Origin: Leishmania donovani
Taxonomy: Eukaryota; Euglenozoa; Kinetoplastea; Trypanosomatida; Trypanosomatidae
DNA: 64,000 bases
NCBI RefSeq assembly: GCF_000227135.1
Contig: NC_018244.1
Span: 138,967-202,966, forward strand
Direction: 5' to 3'
The position numbers and the translations under genes were made by a program. Every line of letters begins with the position of its first letter. Position 1 is the first letter of the stretch. Below the pieces are notes generated by a model, which worked only from the letters and a program-made list of their open reading frames with translations, made no database searches and had not been told where the DNA came from. Below are positions 1-10,589 of this stretch, piece after piece.

Positions 1-1525
1 CTCACATATTCACTGAGGAGTGTAGGTGTCTGTCGTTGTGTCGACTGGCGCGGCCCCTGACGCTGCACTCCCGCAGCGATGGCAGCCGTCCGCACCAGCG
101 GTGCCGGTGTAGGCGGCGGGGGCATGTGGTGACTAAAGAAGTAGGCGTTCATCGCTTCTACTCGTCCACCGTCCCCCTCCGCCTAGTCGGCAGGAATGGG
201 GCGGAGAGCGAATGTGAGAGAGGAAGAGATGGTGGGGAGCTATGGCAGAGAATCGAAGGCCGGCATGCATAACCGCAGCTGATGAGTGCTAGCGTGTGCA
301 CGTGCGTGTGTTTATGTATGTGTTCGGGCTATCACTAAGATCTACTCTAGCGGCCAGAGAGCAACAGGGAGTAACACATGGGGAAAAAAAAAAGCAACGA
401 GGGGCCAGAGAGGAAGAGAAAGGAGGAGGGGCACACGCACACGCGTACGACGCCTTGCGCGTCTGGGCCGGGAGAAGAAGGGGGTACGCCGGACTTTGGG
501 CAAGAGAAGCGAAACGAAACTACAAAACACAAAAGGCAGCGACCGCAACATCGGCAGTGAAGGGGGTGGTGGTTATGGATGCTTACAGCGGCGCACGTGC
601 ACATCACCACCACAAACGCACTGCCCAACCAACACTCGCGACTTCGACCTTCGTCGTTTTCCTTCTTTTCTGTGTGTCTATGTCTGTTTGTATGTGTGTG
701 TGTGTGTGTGTACGTGTGGTCAGTGCGCGGCGACTCGATAACAAACGTAGCACCGTTGTGTTCCGGTGCAACGGGGCCCCGGACAATCTAACTTTTTGTA
801 TGCGCGTGCGGGGTGTGTGTGTGAAAAGTTGTTGTAACGGAGAGAAGGGGGGGGGGCAGAAGATTTCGTGGACGAAGTTACGGAAGTTGCATCGGCGCCT
901 TAAATAGCGAATAAAAAAGAAAGAGCCGCGGTGGTGGAAAGATGATGTAAGAAGCAGCATCATGGCGTCGCCAGCATTCATGCATGGGCATGTGTGTGTG
1001 TGTGTGTGTGGCCGCCAACACCAACACAAGATGGAAGATGCGGCACTACTACGAAGAAGGATATCCACTACCGTGGACGCACAGATGGTGACTGGATAGT
1101 ACCCAACGCCTCCCCACCACCACCACCACCACCAGCACGACCGTCAGGGATGATGCTCAGGTGCTCAACACCGCGACACGCACACACACGCACATGCACG
1201 TCGTCGCATAGCAAAGCCAACGGTGAGCAGGTGGATCGCTCACATCCAATTTCGTTGTTCTCGATTTCTCGCTTTCTCTTGACGCCTTGTGCTGTAGCAG
1301 TTGCTTTAGTGCATCCTGCCAGTCTGGCGCAGCTCTCTTCAAAAAGTGGCAGCAGCGGCAAAGAAGAGCAGAGAGATCGATGCAAACTAGGGGTGAAGCA
1401 GCGTTGCACAGAGAACAAAACAAGCAGAGGCGAAAACGTCGATCCGGGCACAGGCACTCTCCCGCTCGTGTGATGGAAGTACCTGGGGGAGGGAGGGGGC
1501 GGGCGGCAGTGCGGAAAGGACGTCC
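1..1525. other. Intergenic/3' UTR region with GT microsatellites
   Basis: No credible gene is seen. Open frames here are short, overlap one another on both strands and are driven by simple sequence. GT runs lie at about 694-711 and 991-1010, and a CCA run lies near 1110-1132. Because the neighbouring gene reads leftwards, this stretch should hold its 3' UTR and the polyadenylation/trans-splicing signals of the next gene to the left. Confidence 0.6.
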
Positions 1526-2596
1526 TCAAAAATACTCAGGATAGCACCGCTCCAGCTCCCGTGCCAGGGACGCGACTGAGCGACGCCGCCGGCGCTGACG
1601 ACGTTCGTGAGGAGGGCAAGAATTTGGGCACACACTGCCGTCGACGCCACGCTCGTCTCGAGGTGCTGGTGGTGGCGGGTCCGTCGGGTGGTGTGCAGTG
1701 AGTGCAGTACCAACAGGCACCGAATCCATTTTCAGTGTAGGCCACTTCTGCGGAGCACAAATTGATGACGCCTCCTCATCCTCCAACGGCGTCGGTGATG
1801 ACGGGCCGTTGTCGCGCGTAGCCCGTGACGGCGTAGTCGTGACGAAGTGCTGAGAAGTCTGGCGCGGCAGAAAAGAAAAGCGCGGCTGCGCGTGAGTTGT
1901 GTGCCCCCTCCCAGGGTCTACAGAAGCAGCGGTGGAGAGGGTCTGCGCATAGGATGCCGCGGAAGCGGTATGAGCGCTGGTGCCACAGCAGGTTATGAGG
2001 TCACCGCCAGCGCCAGCCTCTGAGCTGTTGTCCGCGGCGTCCGCGGCGTCCACGGCCTCCTCGTACGGAATACAGTGAAGCTCCATGACCTCCTCCACCA
2101 GTATGTCGAACCCGCACAGGTTCAGCTCTGTGCCCACCACCCAGTCCGCCCCGCGGTGTGCGCGCTGCATGCACATGAAGATCTTGTTCGGCGCCTGCCC
2201 CACCGCTTTGCACCGCAGCACGCACTCCCGGTTGTCCTTGTCGTACAAGTAGGAGACGTCGTGGGCGACGGAAAGCGCACCCTCCCGCTTCGCCCGCTGC
2301 TGGCGAGAGCCGCTGCTCCGGCGGAAGACCACGTTAAACCGAGAGGCACCGGCTTTGGTGAGTGGAGTAGCATGGCAGCTGCCCTTATCACCGGCGCCCA
2401 TGGCTGCTGTCTGCGGTGGCTGCCACCTTGGCATCGGTGTGTCTGTCACTGTCTGAGCGTATGCGAAAAGTGCCTGCGGTCGTGCATCAAGAGGAGGCCC
2501 CCTCCGGCCGCCCATCATCGAATTCACAAGAGCGGAGAAAAGATAAGCGAGAGGAAGATGGCGAGGGAGGCAGGCAGGCCAGAGGGAGGGAGACAT
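1526..2596 (-). CDS. Hypothetical protein, unrecognised (356 aa)
   Basis: I do not recognise this protein. The frame is open further upstream to 2689, but only from a GTG. The first ATG is at 2596, and a tandem ATG pair at 2518-2513 is an alternative start, giving 330 residues. On the minus strand a pyrimidine-rich stretch with a TAG lies at about 2612-2640, just before the 2596 ATG, which fits a spliced-leader acceptor and favours that start. The middle (about residues 105-190 from the 2596 start) looks like a compact globular domain. It includes the motifs HDVSYLYDKDNRECVL, RCKAVGQAPNKIFMCM and DWVVGTELNLCGFD. The rest is low-complexity, with Ser/Thr/Pro-rich stretches and a basic RRQRRRRR cluster near the C-terminus that could be a nuclear-type signal (inference). 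There are no membrane segments. Real-gene status is likely; function is unknown. Confidence 0.65.
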   Translation of the reverse strand: MSPSLWPACLPRHLPLAYLFSALVNSMMGGRRGPPLDARPQALFAYAQTVTDTPMPRWQPPQTAAMGAGDKGSCHATPLTKAGASRFNVVFRRSSGSRQQRAKREGALSVAHDVSYLYDKDNRECVLRCKAVGQAPNKIFMCMQRAHRGADWVVGTELNLCGFDILVEEVMELHCIPYEEAVDAADAADNSSEAGAGGDLITCCGTSAHTASAASYAQTLSTAASVDPGRGHTTHAQPRFSFLPRQTSQHFVTTTPSRATRDNGPSSPTPLEDEEASSICAPQKWPTLKMDSVPVGTALTAHHPTDPPPPAPRDERGVDGSVCPNSCPPHERRQRRRRRSVASLARELERCYPEYF

Positions 2597-3025
2597 GCTC
2601 AGGGACTGCCCGCTATGAAGAGATGGAAGTCGGACACGAGAGAAACCATTGTCCCCCCTCCTCCTCCTACCTCTGTAGGCAGTTGCCACGACGAAGCACA
2701 GTGCAAGATTTGCGTCGTCTTCAGAGCGGCTCCCGTTAGCGAGTGCAGCCTCGCCGACTTCGAGCCGCGCGAGGTGTACCCGTTCAGAGCCTTGCAGTAC
2801 CGAGCGGCAGGTATAGGTGTGCTCTGTGATGTGCGGATGTGCTTGTTTTCGGTCTCCATTCTTGATGCCTCGTCCTCCAGTGCAGGCCGGTGCAACTCAC
2901 AACGGCGCGCGAACGAAGCGCGCTTGGTGAAAGGCAAGGGTAAGACGCAGTGCTCCTCACTCACGCTGAAGCACCAACGGCAAGTTCACGCGACACCGAT
3001 CGTAGTGCAACGCCTCTGCTCTCTC
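2597..3025. other. Short spacer between two minus-strand genes
   Basis: The stretch carries pyrimidine-rich sequence on the minus strand (for example opposite the purine run at 2525-2600 and around 2612-2660), as expected for the trans-splice acceptor of the gene ending at 1526 and the short 3' UTR of the gene ending at 3026. No separate gene is seen. Confidence 0.5.
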
Positions 3026-6000
3026 TCATTGCCGCCACCGCTTCTCCACGGATCGTGGGGACGGCTCCGTTGCCACCACATCGCGGAGTGCATCGCAAAC
3101 GTGTCGATATAGCTGCCAGGCGGCCTCGTTGCTCGTGACGCCGACAGCGCGCGCCGCCACCCAAGGACGATCAAGATGTTCCCTTGTACCTGCACATGAC
3201 TTGAGTTCACCGTCTTGATCTAGCAGTTGTAGAACGTTGCCATCCAGAGGTAAGCCAGCATGCGAAGAAGATGGCGAGCCTGAACGCCGGCGCTCCGCTT
3301 GAATCTCTACTAAAGCCTCCGCCACCCACACCATCTGATTCGCCAAAGACGGATACGCGACCACACTGGAGTTTATGCGGCGAATGCGCACCTGTGCGCG
3401 GCGCCCCACCCACCGCATCAGCAACGCCTCCACCCGTTCCGCAGGCGTCGATCGATAGCTGTCTTGAATGCGCGCCAAGTCACAGGCGCGGGCACACAAG
3501 AGTCCTCGCAGCTCCTCACGCACCGCGAGCGGCAGCCCACACTCTTGTGTTATGTCACTGAGCCACCGGGTGATCTCCTGCAGAAGGCGGGAAGGATTCT
3601 CACGGGGTAGTGGTGCCGCTGCAGCGACCGCGCCGACACGCGTGCCGTTCGCCGCAGTGTCAAGCGGCAGCCAGCGACGAGTAAAGAGAGAAGCAGCCGT
3701 GCATTCAAACAGGATGCCGTCCGCACCGTCACCGACATTGGCGTCGATGGCACCGCAACCTGCAGCAACAGAGAATGCTCCAAAGGAGGTGATCCTGCGA
3801 GATGCCCGAGATTGCTGGTCGGTGAAACCGAGGGAAACGTTACCAGCCGCGGTAGCTGCTCCAATACGCCCGTCGCGCATGCGCACCTGCACCTTTGACA
3901 GCACCACCCGACGGCTGAGCCTCCTCCCGCTTCCCGCCCCACGCGACAGCGAGCCCAACTCGTCGACGCTGATATCCTCTGCGGCGACGGGATGAACCAC
4001 AACATCACTGTCGAGGTAAGCGCTCAGCGCCCCCGCGTAGGCGTGCCATATGCTCTTCCCATAGTGCGTCGTGTCACGCCACGCCGCGTAGGGGCAGGAG
4101 TCCGGGCTGCGGGCCGCACCGCTAACAGAGCCGGGAGACGAGGGCGGCATAGCCGCCCATCCCGTTCGACTCGCTGTTGTCCCCATGGTGGCACTTGTCA
4201 TGTGCGCTGCAGCCTCCTGCGCAGCGCCACGCACCGCACGGAGAACGACAGCGACGGCGGCTGTGTAGGCCTCCCCTGAAGAGGCAGCAGTGGCTCTGCA
4301 GCCGGGGACGACGCACAGCTTGGAGCCGTCTGTCCTTACGGCTGTCACCCCGCACTGCGACTGGCGCACTGCCTGAACTGACGCAGAAGCGGCCACCTCT
4401 GTCGCTGCATTTCTTACGGAGGAAGGGAAGAGCACCGAGCAGTCAAAGTTCAGCTTGTAAACGACAGGAGCAACTCCACCCCAGACGCTGTTCCGATCCA
4501 GCCCGCTGCTGCGCACAAGCTGGTTCAGCTGCGCTGGCCGCTGCAGCAACTCCGACACGTCGCGGTACGCCTCCAGCTGTGCCAACACCGCAGGAAACTG
4601 GAGGCGCACTGCCTGCCAAGCAGCTGATCGCCATGCCTCCCGCTTCGTCCGGCCCACGCCATGTCCTAGAATAAACGGAATCGCCACCGGAGAAGGGCAC
4701 GTCGGCGAGACAGCAGCCGCTGATGGAGACGCCCCATTCCCCAGCAGGCTCTCAAGGTAAAGCGTGCATGCCACGGCAGGTGGTTTGGCGAGGCGACTAC
4801 CATGCTGCTGCCGTGTTGCGTCCCCGTTGGCCGCCGTATCGACGTGAATGGGCTTTGAGGTGTAGAAGATCGTCGACGGCTGCGCTGCCTCTCCTCTCTC
4901 TCTCTCCACCTCTGCGCAGCCCTCGCCCCGGTCAGCACCAGATGCGGCACTCTTTACACGGCCACGCGGGGACGGAATGTTGTAGCTGCACCTGTACTTC
5001 CCCGCAGCACCTTGCAGCAGCTCACCGAGCAGCTTTGGGGCCGCGTAGAAGCGCGCCTCGTATGGAAGGTAGCCGCCACCTGTACCGGCAAACATTGGTG
5101 CCGCTGCTGCGCACCACGCAAGAACGTCGCTCATGGGTGGGAGGATCGACACTAGCGGTGCGTAGCGGGCTTCTGAATAGATGTACTCGAGTGCCCGGCG
5201 ACACAGCAACGCCAGAGCAGGAAAGATGCCTGAGACCGCCTGTGCAGTCGTTAAGGTGACGGTGCCCAAACGGCAAAGTGAGAGGGACTCAGTCACGCGT
5301 TTCTCGCACAACCACTCAGCCGCGGCCACCTCGCTCGCGCTTCGCATCGCGTCTACGCGGCACCGCAAGATAAGGACTTCCACACTCGCCGCCGCTGCCG
5401 GCTTCCCGTCGGTCGTGGCAGCAGCGCCGAGCGAAGTTCCCATGCACAGTTGCGCCTCCATCACACCTGCACGAGGTGGGGCTGCCTCTTTGCCTAGAGG
5501 TCGGCAGTTCCACGCGACATCGTGGCCGCCAGTCCACCACCCTCGATCTTCTTCACTGCCCGCCTGTCCTGCAAACGGCTCAGCAGTTGGACTAGAGTCT
5601 TCCAAGAGGCGCGCAGACAGAAGCTGGCGGGCACGTACACCCCCTTCACCGTTGATGCCGCCGCTCTCCGAGGCAGCACCCGCACGCGTTGCGGTGACTT
5701 TCGCAACAACCTGCAGCACTGTCCATAACGCGCCTGCCTCTGACGCGCAAGCCCCGATGCACGCGCGCACAGCTGCGGCCACCAGCATCCGGTTGTGCGT
5801 CTGATGTCCTGCGCATTGGCTAGACCTCGCTAAGTGGTCAGCCCCTGTGCCGTCGGCGGCATCGATGCTCCGCTGCAAGGAGCGCTCCAGCAGCTGACGG
5901 GAGCGCTGCCACCGGCGCTGCCGTGGCACCGACCGAAATGGCCGCTGCGCCACCGTAGAGGGTGGCGCGTACAAGTCTCGGCTAGGAATATTCTGCTCCA

Positions 6001-8233
6001 CCGAGAGAAAATTCATGCGTGCCACAGCGTCCTCTGCGTTGGTGGCGTGCGTTTCCGCAAACAGCACGCGTTGCCCCAGTACGTCGTAGAAGAGCATCGC
6101 ACGCGTCATTGAAGGGCCAAGCTCGTGGTGCGTCGACCCGTTGAGGAGCGAGGTCGCCTCGGACCTCGGCTGCTGCGCATAGCTTGGTGGAGTGGAGCCG
6201 ATGGTGAAGCAGCGCACCTGCGGCGACGCCTCAAACCACGAAAAAAGGAGGAAGTCCAGCCCGCCTCGCGCAAAGGAATTCTTTACAGGGACCATTGGAT
6301 AGCACTCTGCAGCCGCAGTGGCGACACGGCTAACAATCTGGTCGTACAAGGAGCAGACAGCAGCAACCAAGAGGAGAAGGGGACCGCGAGGGTAACCGGT
6401 ATCTGCGCACGAGAGCCATGCACGGGATGATGCCTCGGAACCAGACCGAATCGCATTTCGGTGGTGCAGCGCAGGGTCACTCACGGCGCATGCTACGAAG
6501 CAGTCGCGAGGGGTCTCCCACCATACATGCACCCTTGTCAAAACGTCCACATCTCCGTACAGGCCCTGAGCAAGCTCCTGCATACGGCGCGCCGGATCAT
6601 GCAACGCTGTTTGCTCGAACGTGATTTTTGGATAGCTTCGCAAGGGAAGATGAAGAGCTGCACGCATAGAAGCGATCATCGCGACCACGTCGGGGCAGTG
6701 CCACTGATTTTGTGCTGGTGAACCAGTGGTATCTTGCGCAGTATTCGATTCTACGCCCCATGGCTCACCATGTGAGAAGAGCCCCCGCTGCAGCGCCGTA
6801 GAGTTACAAAAGGTGGAAAAGAACGGTGCGCGGGGCCACTCAAACGCCGACACGACTGGTGATTTGCAGCACACTGAGACAGCTGACACACCTTCAAGGG
6901 CAGCGTTGGAGTCCGACATCAAGGCACTGCACGTGGGCGTCGCACTGCGGTACAGCGATGCTTTGGCGGCCGCCAAAAGCAGCAGAGCAGCACCAGTCAT
7001 GCATTGGCGCGGCCATCGCAGCTCCTTGAGTGTCGGTCTGCTTCTGCAAGCGTCTTCATCGACAAAAGGGCGCCGGATCGTGACCGCTGAAATCGGAAAG
7101 GGCAAACAGATTTCGTCGGACACCACCAGACCAGCGGCTTCTCCTGAAGGAGCTGAGCTCGCAGCCGCCAAGCCGCTCTCTTTAACACTCCCTAGTGGTG
7201 CACAACTGGGCCTAATATGGCTTTCCTTGGGCGCGCGCTCCACAGACGTCGTAGTGATGCTAATGCTGTCAGAACCTGCAACGCACCGAAAACGCAAGGC
7301 CACGTCTTCAGTAACAGCAGTGCATGACGGATTCTGGGAGACGCTTCCGCACCGCAAAGCCGAATTTAGAACGCAAACGTCCATTTCACTCGTGCAGCAG
7401 CCCCCGCGTGCCAGCTCATTCAACAGCAACGCACCTTCTCGACCGGCTTCACGCCACTCATCCACCGCATGATCTTGCAAGACATCGAGAGACTTGAAAA
7501 GAGCCAGCTTTATTGCGTCACGTGCGCTCGGTGCCCAGTCGCCTGTTACACCAACATCATAATGACGCGCGTGCTGCCGGCTCTCAAGAGTTTGAGCTTG
7601 GGGGCCAACAGCACTACCCCTCGTCAGCGGCACATTACCGTCAGCAATTTTATCGCTCTGATTTCTTGAGACAACTTCAGCATCATCGATGGACGCCAGC
7701 TCCGCGGCCACTGTGGCACGGAACTGCGGTCGAGTTTCCAATGCAAATGGCGCGCGCAAAGTAGCGGGGCCAGCTCGCGCAGGCTGCGCACGCACCACTC
7801 GCACGAGTGCGTAGGCGTTCAGGTTTGTCAAAAGTGCTGCAAACGAGACGAATAGATCGGAATCGAGCACCCGCATGATCCTTGCCCACTCCGTAGATGA
7901 GGGAGCAACAGCCAGCGCATCGATAATCGCGCCAAGCTCCGCCTCTTCCCTTGATGCAGCGCTCGCCTCGGCCACCGTCAAACGGCATCGGTGATGGAGC
8001 GGAATGCAAACGGACGTCTGGTACAGAGGGTTGTGTTCTTCACCTTTGCCGGTGAAAAGGTACTTCCGATTCGGTGGCGTGCGGCTGACATAAAGGCCGG
8101 AGCAAGGAGCAGCAACACGCCGCGATGAGCTCTGTGCTTCAATATTACTCAGCAGTCGAGCATACAAGTGGCGATTCTCGGCAGCTATGCGCTTGAGTTC
8201 ACGGTTCGCGTTGATCTTCGACGCCAAGGGCAT
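3026..8233 (-). CDS. Large protein with modules resembling degenerate dsRNA-binding domains (1735 aa)
   Basis: The frame is open to 8452, but the ATG at 8233 is chosen because a minus-strand pyrimidine tract ending in AG (8268-8290) lies about 35 nt upstream of it. No family assignment is certain. At about residues 1160-1215 an alpha/beta segment ends in GHGVGRTKREAWRSAAW, close to the G-x-G-x-(S/T)-K-(K/R)-E-A-(x)3-A-A end of a dsRNA-binding domain. Similar Ala/Leu-rich helices after short beta-like stretches recur near residues 410-430, 615-635, 1310-1345 and 1700-1730, which suggests several diverged copies. The first 30 residues (KINANRELKRIAAENRHLY) resemble the NREL-(x)3-EN helix of the CFAP97/Hemingway family, but could equally be an amphipathic leader. 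No transmembrane segment or catalytic motif was found. An RNA-binding scaffold, possibly in the mitochondrion where trypanosomatid RNA complexes use dsRBD-like proteins, is inference only. Confidence 0.75.
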   Translation of the reverse strand: MPLASKINANRELKRIAAENRHLYARLLSNIEAQSSSRRVAAPCSGLYVSRTPPNRKYLFTGKGEEHNPLYQTSVCIPLHHRCRLTVAEASAASREEAELGAIIDALAVAPSSTEWARIMRVLDSDLFVSFAALLTNLNAYALVRVVRAQPARAGPATLRAPFALETRPQFRATVAAELASIDDAEVVSRNQSDKIADGNVPLTRGSAVGPQAQTLESRQHARHYDVGVTGDWAPSARDAIKLALFKSLDVLQDHAVDEWREAGREGALLLNELARGGCCTSEMDVCVLNSALRCGSVSQNPSCTAVTEDVALRFRCVAGSDSISITTTSVERAPKESHIRPSCAPLGSVKESGLAAASSAPSGEAAGLVVSDEICLPFPISAVTIRRPFVDEDACRSRPTLKELRWPRQCMTGAALLLLAAAKASLYRSATPTCSALMSDSNAALEGVSAVSVCCKSPVVSAFEWPRAPFFSTFCNSTALQRGLFSHGEPWGVESNTAQDTTGSPAQNQWHCPDVVAMIASMRAALHLPLRSYPKITFEQTALHDPARRMQELAQGLYGDVDVLTRVHVWWETPRDCFVACAVSDPALHHRNAIRSGSEASSRAWLSCADTGYPRGPLLLLVAAVCSLYDQIVSRVATAAAECYPMVPVKNSFARGGLDFLLFSWFEASPQVRCFTIGSTPPSYAQQPRSEATSLLNGSTHHELGPSMTRAMLFYDVLGQRVLFAETHATNAEDAVARMNFLSVEQNIPSRDLYAPPSTVAQRPFRSVPRQRRWQRSRQLLERSLQRSIDAADGTGADHLARSSQCAGHQTHNRMLVAAAVRACIGACASEAGALWTVLQVVAKVTATRAGAASESGGINGEGGVRARQLLSARLLEDSSPTAEPFAGQAGSEEDRGWWTGGHDVAWNCRPLGKEAAPPRAGVMEAQLCMGTSLGAAATTDGKPAAAASVEVLILRCRVDAMRSASEVAAAEWLCEKRVTESLSLCRLGTVTLTTAQAVSGIFPALALLCRRALEYIYSEARYAPLVSILPPMSDVLAWCAAAAPMFAGTGGGYLPYEARFYAAPKLLGELLQGAAGKYRCSYNIPSPRGRVKSAASGADRGEGCAEVERERGEAAQPSTIFYTSKPIHVDTAANGDATRQQHGSRLAKPPAVACTLYLESLLGNGASPSAAAVSPTCPSPVAIPFILGHGVGRTKREAWRSAAWQAVRLQFPAVLAQLEAYRDVSELLQRPAQLNQLVRSSGLDRNSVWGGVAPVVYKLNFDCSVLFPSSVRNAATEVAASASVQAVRQSQCGVTAVRTDGSKLCVVPGCRATAASSGEAYTAAVAVVLRAVRGAAQEAAAHMTSATMGTTASRTGWAAMPPSSPGSVSGAARSPDSCPYAAWRDTTHYGKSIWHAYAGALSAYLDSDVVVHPVAAEDISVDELGSLSRGAGSGRRLSRRVVLSKVQVRMRDGRIGAATAAGNVSLGFTDQQSRASRRITSFGAFSVAAGCGAIDANVGDGADGILFECTAASLFTRRWLPLDTAANGTRVGAVAAAAPLPRENPSRLLQEITRWLSDITQECGLPLAVREELRGLLCARACDLARIQDSYRSTPAERVEALLMRWVGRRAQVRIRRINSSVVAYPSLANQMVWVAEALVEIQAERRRSGSPSSSHAGLPLDGNVLQLLDQDGELKSCAGTREHLDRPWVAARAVGVTSNEAAWQLYRHVCDALRDVVATEPSPRSVEKRWRQ

Positions 8234-8267
8234 CGATCCATTGTCGCAAAGCGAATGCGACCAAGAT

Positions 8268-8290
8268 CTCCAGAAAAAATAAAAGCAAAA
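8268..8290 (-). promoter_or_regulatory. Likely spliced-leader acceptor for the 1735-aa gene
   Basis: On the minus strand this reads as a T-rich tract followed by CTGGAG, with the chosen ATG about 35 nt further on. It matches the trypanosomatid pattern of pyrimidine tract, then AG, then a short 5' UTR. It decides the start of the neighbouring gene against the longer open frame. Confidence 0.55.
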
Positions 8291-9066
8291 CGCTGCTGGC
8301 CACCACCAGCGCAAAAAAACACAGACGGAGGTGTTCGTCTCGTGATTTGATGGCCTTAGCAGAAGGTTGAGAAGTGCGCCGGAGTGGCAAAACGAGTACG
8401 CGGAAGGGCGAGGAATACTGGACGATTTACCTGTGCAGTAGATTGATTTCACGTCACGAACGATAGGAACGCACAGCCACGACCTCCCAGCAGAGGAGAA
8501 AGCATTCCATCAAAAGGGTTTGAGTTAGTAAAGGAGTTGCAGAGCACAAAGCTCAGCAAGCCCTATCACTTTGGTTACGCGTTTTCCGCGGCCGGCAGCG
8601 ACGCATCGAGGTGAGGGTGGCAAGGGAAAGCAGAGAAGGCAGCATGTGTTCAAGGCATCGCATTCTCCATGTGCATCATCCACGAGTAATCAGTACCATT
8701 CTTTTCTCTTTGAGAAGTGGCCCAGCTGGTGAATGGATCTTTAAGCGAAAGGTTCAACAAAAAGTATGCATGACCCTTTCGTCAGCCGGTGCCAGTTCCT
8801 CTGCACAAAAATCAGCCGCTTACGTGGTGGTTGGCAGGGCCGCTTTCCATTCCTCATTACAGAGAACTTGGCGCTCGTTTCTTTCTGTTTCAGCCTCACC
8901 AGCAACAACAAGCAAGTATAAAGAAATAAGCATCGTTCACTCATTCACTTGTTGGGAAAAAAGGGTTTCCTTGGTTAATCAGTGCGAGAAGAAACGGCGA
9001 GAAAAAAAAAGAAGCATATTCTAGAATAAAGGAAAGCAAGCATCATAAAGCAGACTGGGCGTAAGA
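8291..9066. other. Spacer / 3' UTR of the small signal-anchor gene
   Basis: No gene is seen. The region is AT-richer than its neighbours, as is common for trypanosomatid 3' UTRs, with A-rich runs near 8955-8975 and 8998-9012. The short open frames on both strands have no coding look. Confidence 0.5.
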
Positions 9067-9477
9067 CTAGGCGGAGCACTTCTTGCAGTCGATCTTCGCA
9101 ATGCCAAAATCGAGAGTGATGAGGTCAGCGGTAGGCTTATAGATGACACTCAAATTCAAACCGCTTGCCGCGATGACTGAGCCAATGCAGTCAGAAGGGT
9201 CTTTGGCAGAAACTGCCGTCAACATGTGCGATTTGGGATCGTACGTGAACACCTCATTCTTGCACTTAAGGTTCATGCCCAGTCCCCTCAAGGCCAAATC
9301 GAACAAATGTGTTGCGTACGTTACAGTCAAATTGCCCACCACAAGGCCACTCGCGTAGTTGCCGCAGTAGAGGCCGTTTGGCACCCTCTCCCTGACTGTC
9401 ATCGTAATCGCCAGTGCTGCCGCAAAAGCAGCAACAAGCGCTACGGCGCAGAGGATGCACTTGATGGTACGAGGCAT
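9067..9477 (-). CDS. Small secreted or signal-anchored protein (136 aa)
   Basis: The frame extends to 9750 without a good start. The ATG at 9477 is chosen because it begins a clear hydrophobic leader, and because a pyrimidine tract plus TTTTAG (9609-9630, minus strand) lies upstream with no ATG in between. Residues 1-7 are short and basic, and about residues 8-28 form a hydrophobic alanine-rich helix that is either a signal peptide or a type II anchor. The rest is a compact lumenal or extracellular domain of about 105 residues with five cysteines (YCGN, KCKN, DCIG and DCKKC near the C-terminus) and possible N-glycosylation sites (NLTV, NLSV). No GPI-type hydrophobic tail is present. I do not recognise the family. 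A small surface or secretory-pathway protein is inference from the leader and cysteines. Confidence 0.75.
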   Translation of the reverse strand: MPRTIKCILCAVALVAAFAAALAITMTVRERVPNGLYCGNYASGLVVGNLTVTYATHLFDLALRGLGMNLKCKNEVFTYDPKSHMLTAVSAKDPSDCIGSVIAASGLNLSVIYKPTADLITLDFGIAKIDCKKCSA

Positions 9478-10184
9478 GTTTTTGTCGCGTTTTGGCTCCA
9501 CACGCTGATATTTCTCTCTGTGTATAGCGAACGAGAAACCCTTAAAAGGGAAATTGGGCTGTGTTTGAATTTGAGTGGGGCTTGCTGGAGGGTGTCGTAG
9601 GGGAGGGTCTCTAAAAGGGAGAGGCAGAAGATGCGAGCAAAGGACAAGGACGAGAAAGGTGCAGGAAAGGCTAGGAAGAGCCACTGTTAACTGTGGCGTT
9701 GAAGGGGCTCGAAGCATACTACGGATAGTCTGTCCTGCAGAAAGCTGCACGCTTGGCTCCTCTGCTCACATAGTTGTGCCCCAGAGCAAGTCACAAGCCA
9801 GTGAAAAAAGGGCAGACAAGCCGCTATCATCACGCAGCTTGCGGTGCAGATGCACATGGAAAGCCAAGCTGTCACGAAGGATTTGTTTTCGTCCCTGAGC
9901 ACGTGAGCGCACCTGAGACGTCGAAGGTTTAGGGAATAGAAGTGGTACAAAAAGGCAAAAGATGGAAATGTGCTATGAAGAGTTCAATGCAGTCTAAGCA
10001 AGGCCAAGTGCAATGTTCTACTATTTTCACGTTTTTTGATGGCAGCGCCACTGCTTGCCGTTCGCATCAGTCGTAGTCGCGGGGAACTGCAAGGCGACAT
10101 GCAAGCCGATCAAGGGCATGGCTTCCCAAATAAACACTGTTTCGCAGCAACAGGAAGCAAGACGCGGAAGTGCAGAAGAGCGAT
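9478..10184. other. Spacer with splice acceptor for the signal-anchor gene
   Basis: The stretch includes a pyrimidine tract and AG at 9609-9630 on the minus strand, which gives a 5' UTR of about 135 nt for the gene at 9067-9477. The remainder, about 9631-10184, should be the 3' UTR of the next gene. No other coding stretch is convincing. Confidence 0.5.
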
Positions 10185-10571
10185 TCAATCTAGTCGGTGT
10201 GAAATGCGCCGCAGGAGTAGACAGCAGACTCCAGCGACAGCACAAAAGTTGAAAAAAAGTGAAAGGGAAAGCAGGAGACTGGGTTCAGGCGGCAGGTGTG
10301 ACCGCTCTAGTTTTGCCGCAAGTATGCGTTCATCAATAATAATATCCTCGGCTGCCCATAGCATTTTCTTGGTTTCGATCAGCTCGCCCTCCAGCCTTTT
10401 TATCGTTGTGTCAGTTGTGACGCTGTCGTTTGCACACCTCTGTAGCTCTGCACTGCAGGCGCTTTCCTCGCACGGTATTCTCTCACATCTGCAGAGCTCC
10501 GTGTGCCTGGCAGATACCACTTCATAGGCCAGGTTTAGGTCTGTGAAAACGTTGCTTTCCTCCGAGTCCAT
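10185..10571 (-). CDS. Small tail-anchored, coiled-coil protein (128 aa)
   Basis: The frame starts with a true ATG, and an unusually good acceptor (T-rich tract followed by CTCTAG, minus strand, 10590-10606) lies only about 19 nt upstream. The protein has an acidic N-terminus (MDSEESNVF), a cysteine-rich middle (about residues 27-46), and a helical heptad-like stretch (about 50-90, including LEGELIETKK). It ends with a hydrophobic segment of about 20 residues (about 98-121, LLLSLSLFFNF then AVAGVCCLLL) followed by the basic tail RRISHRLD. This layout is typical of a tail-anchored membrane protein facing the cytosol. No family is recognised; it lacks a full SNARE motif. Its small size keeps confidence moderate. 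Confidence 0.6.
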   Translation of the reverse strand: MDSEESNVFTDLNLAYEVVSARHTELCRCERIPCEESACSAELQRCANDSVTTDTTIKRLEGELIETKKMLWAAEDIIIDERILAAKLERSHLPPEPSLLLSLSLFFNFCAVAGVCCLLLRRISHRLD

Positions 10572-10589
10572 GGCAGCGGGAGAACTTGG

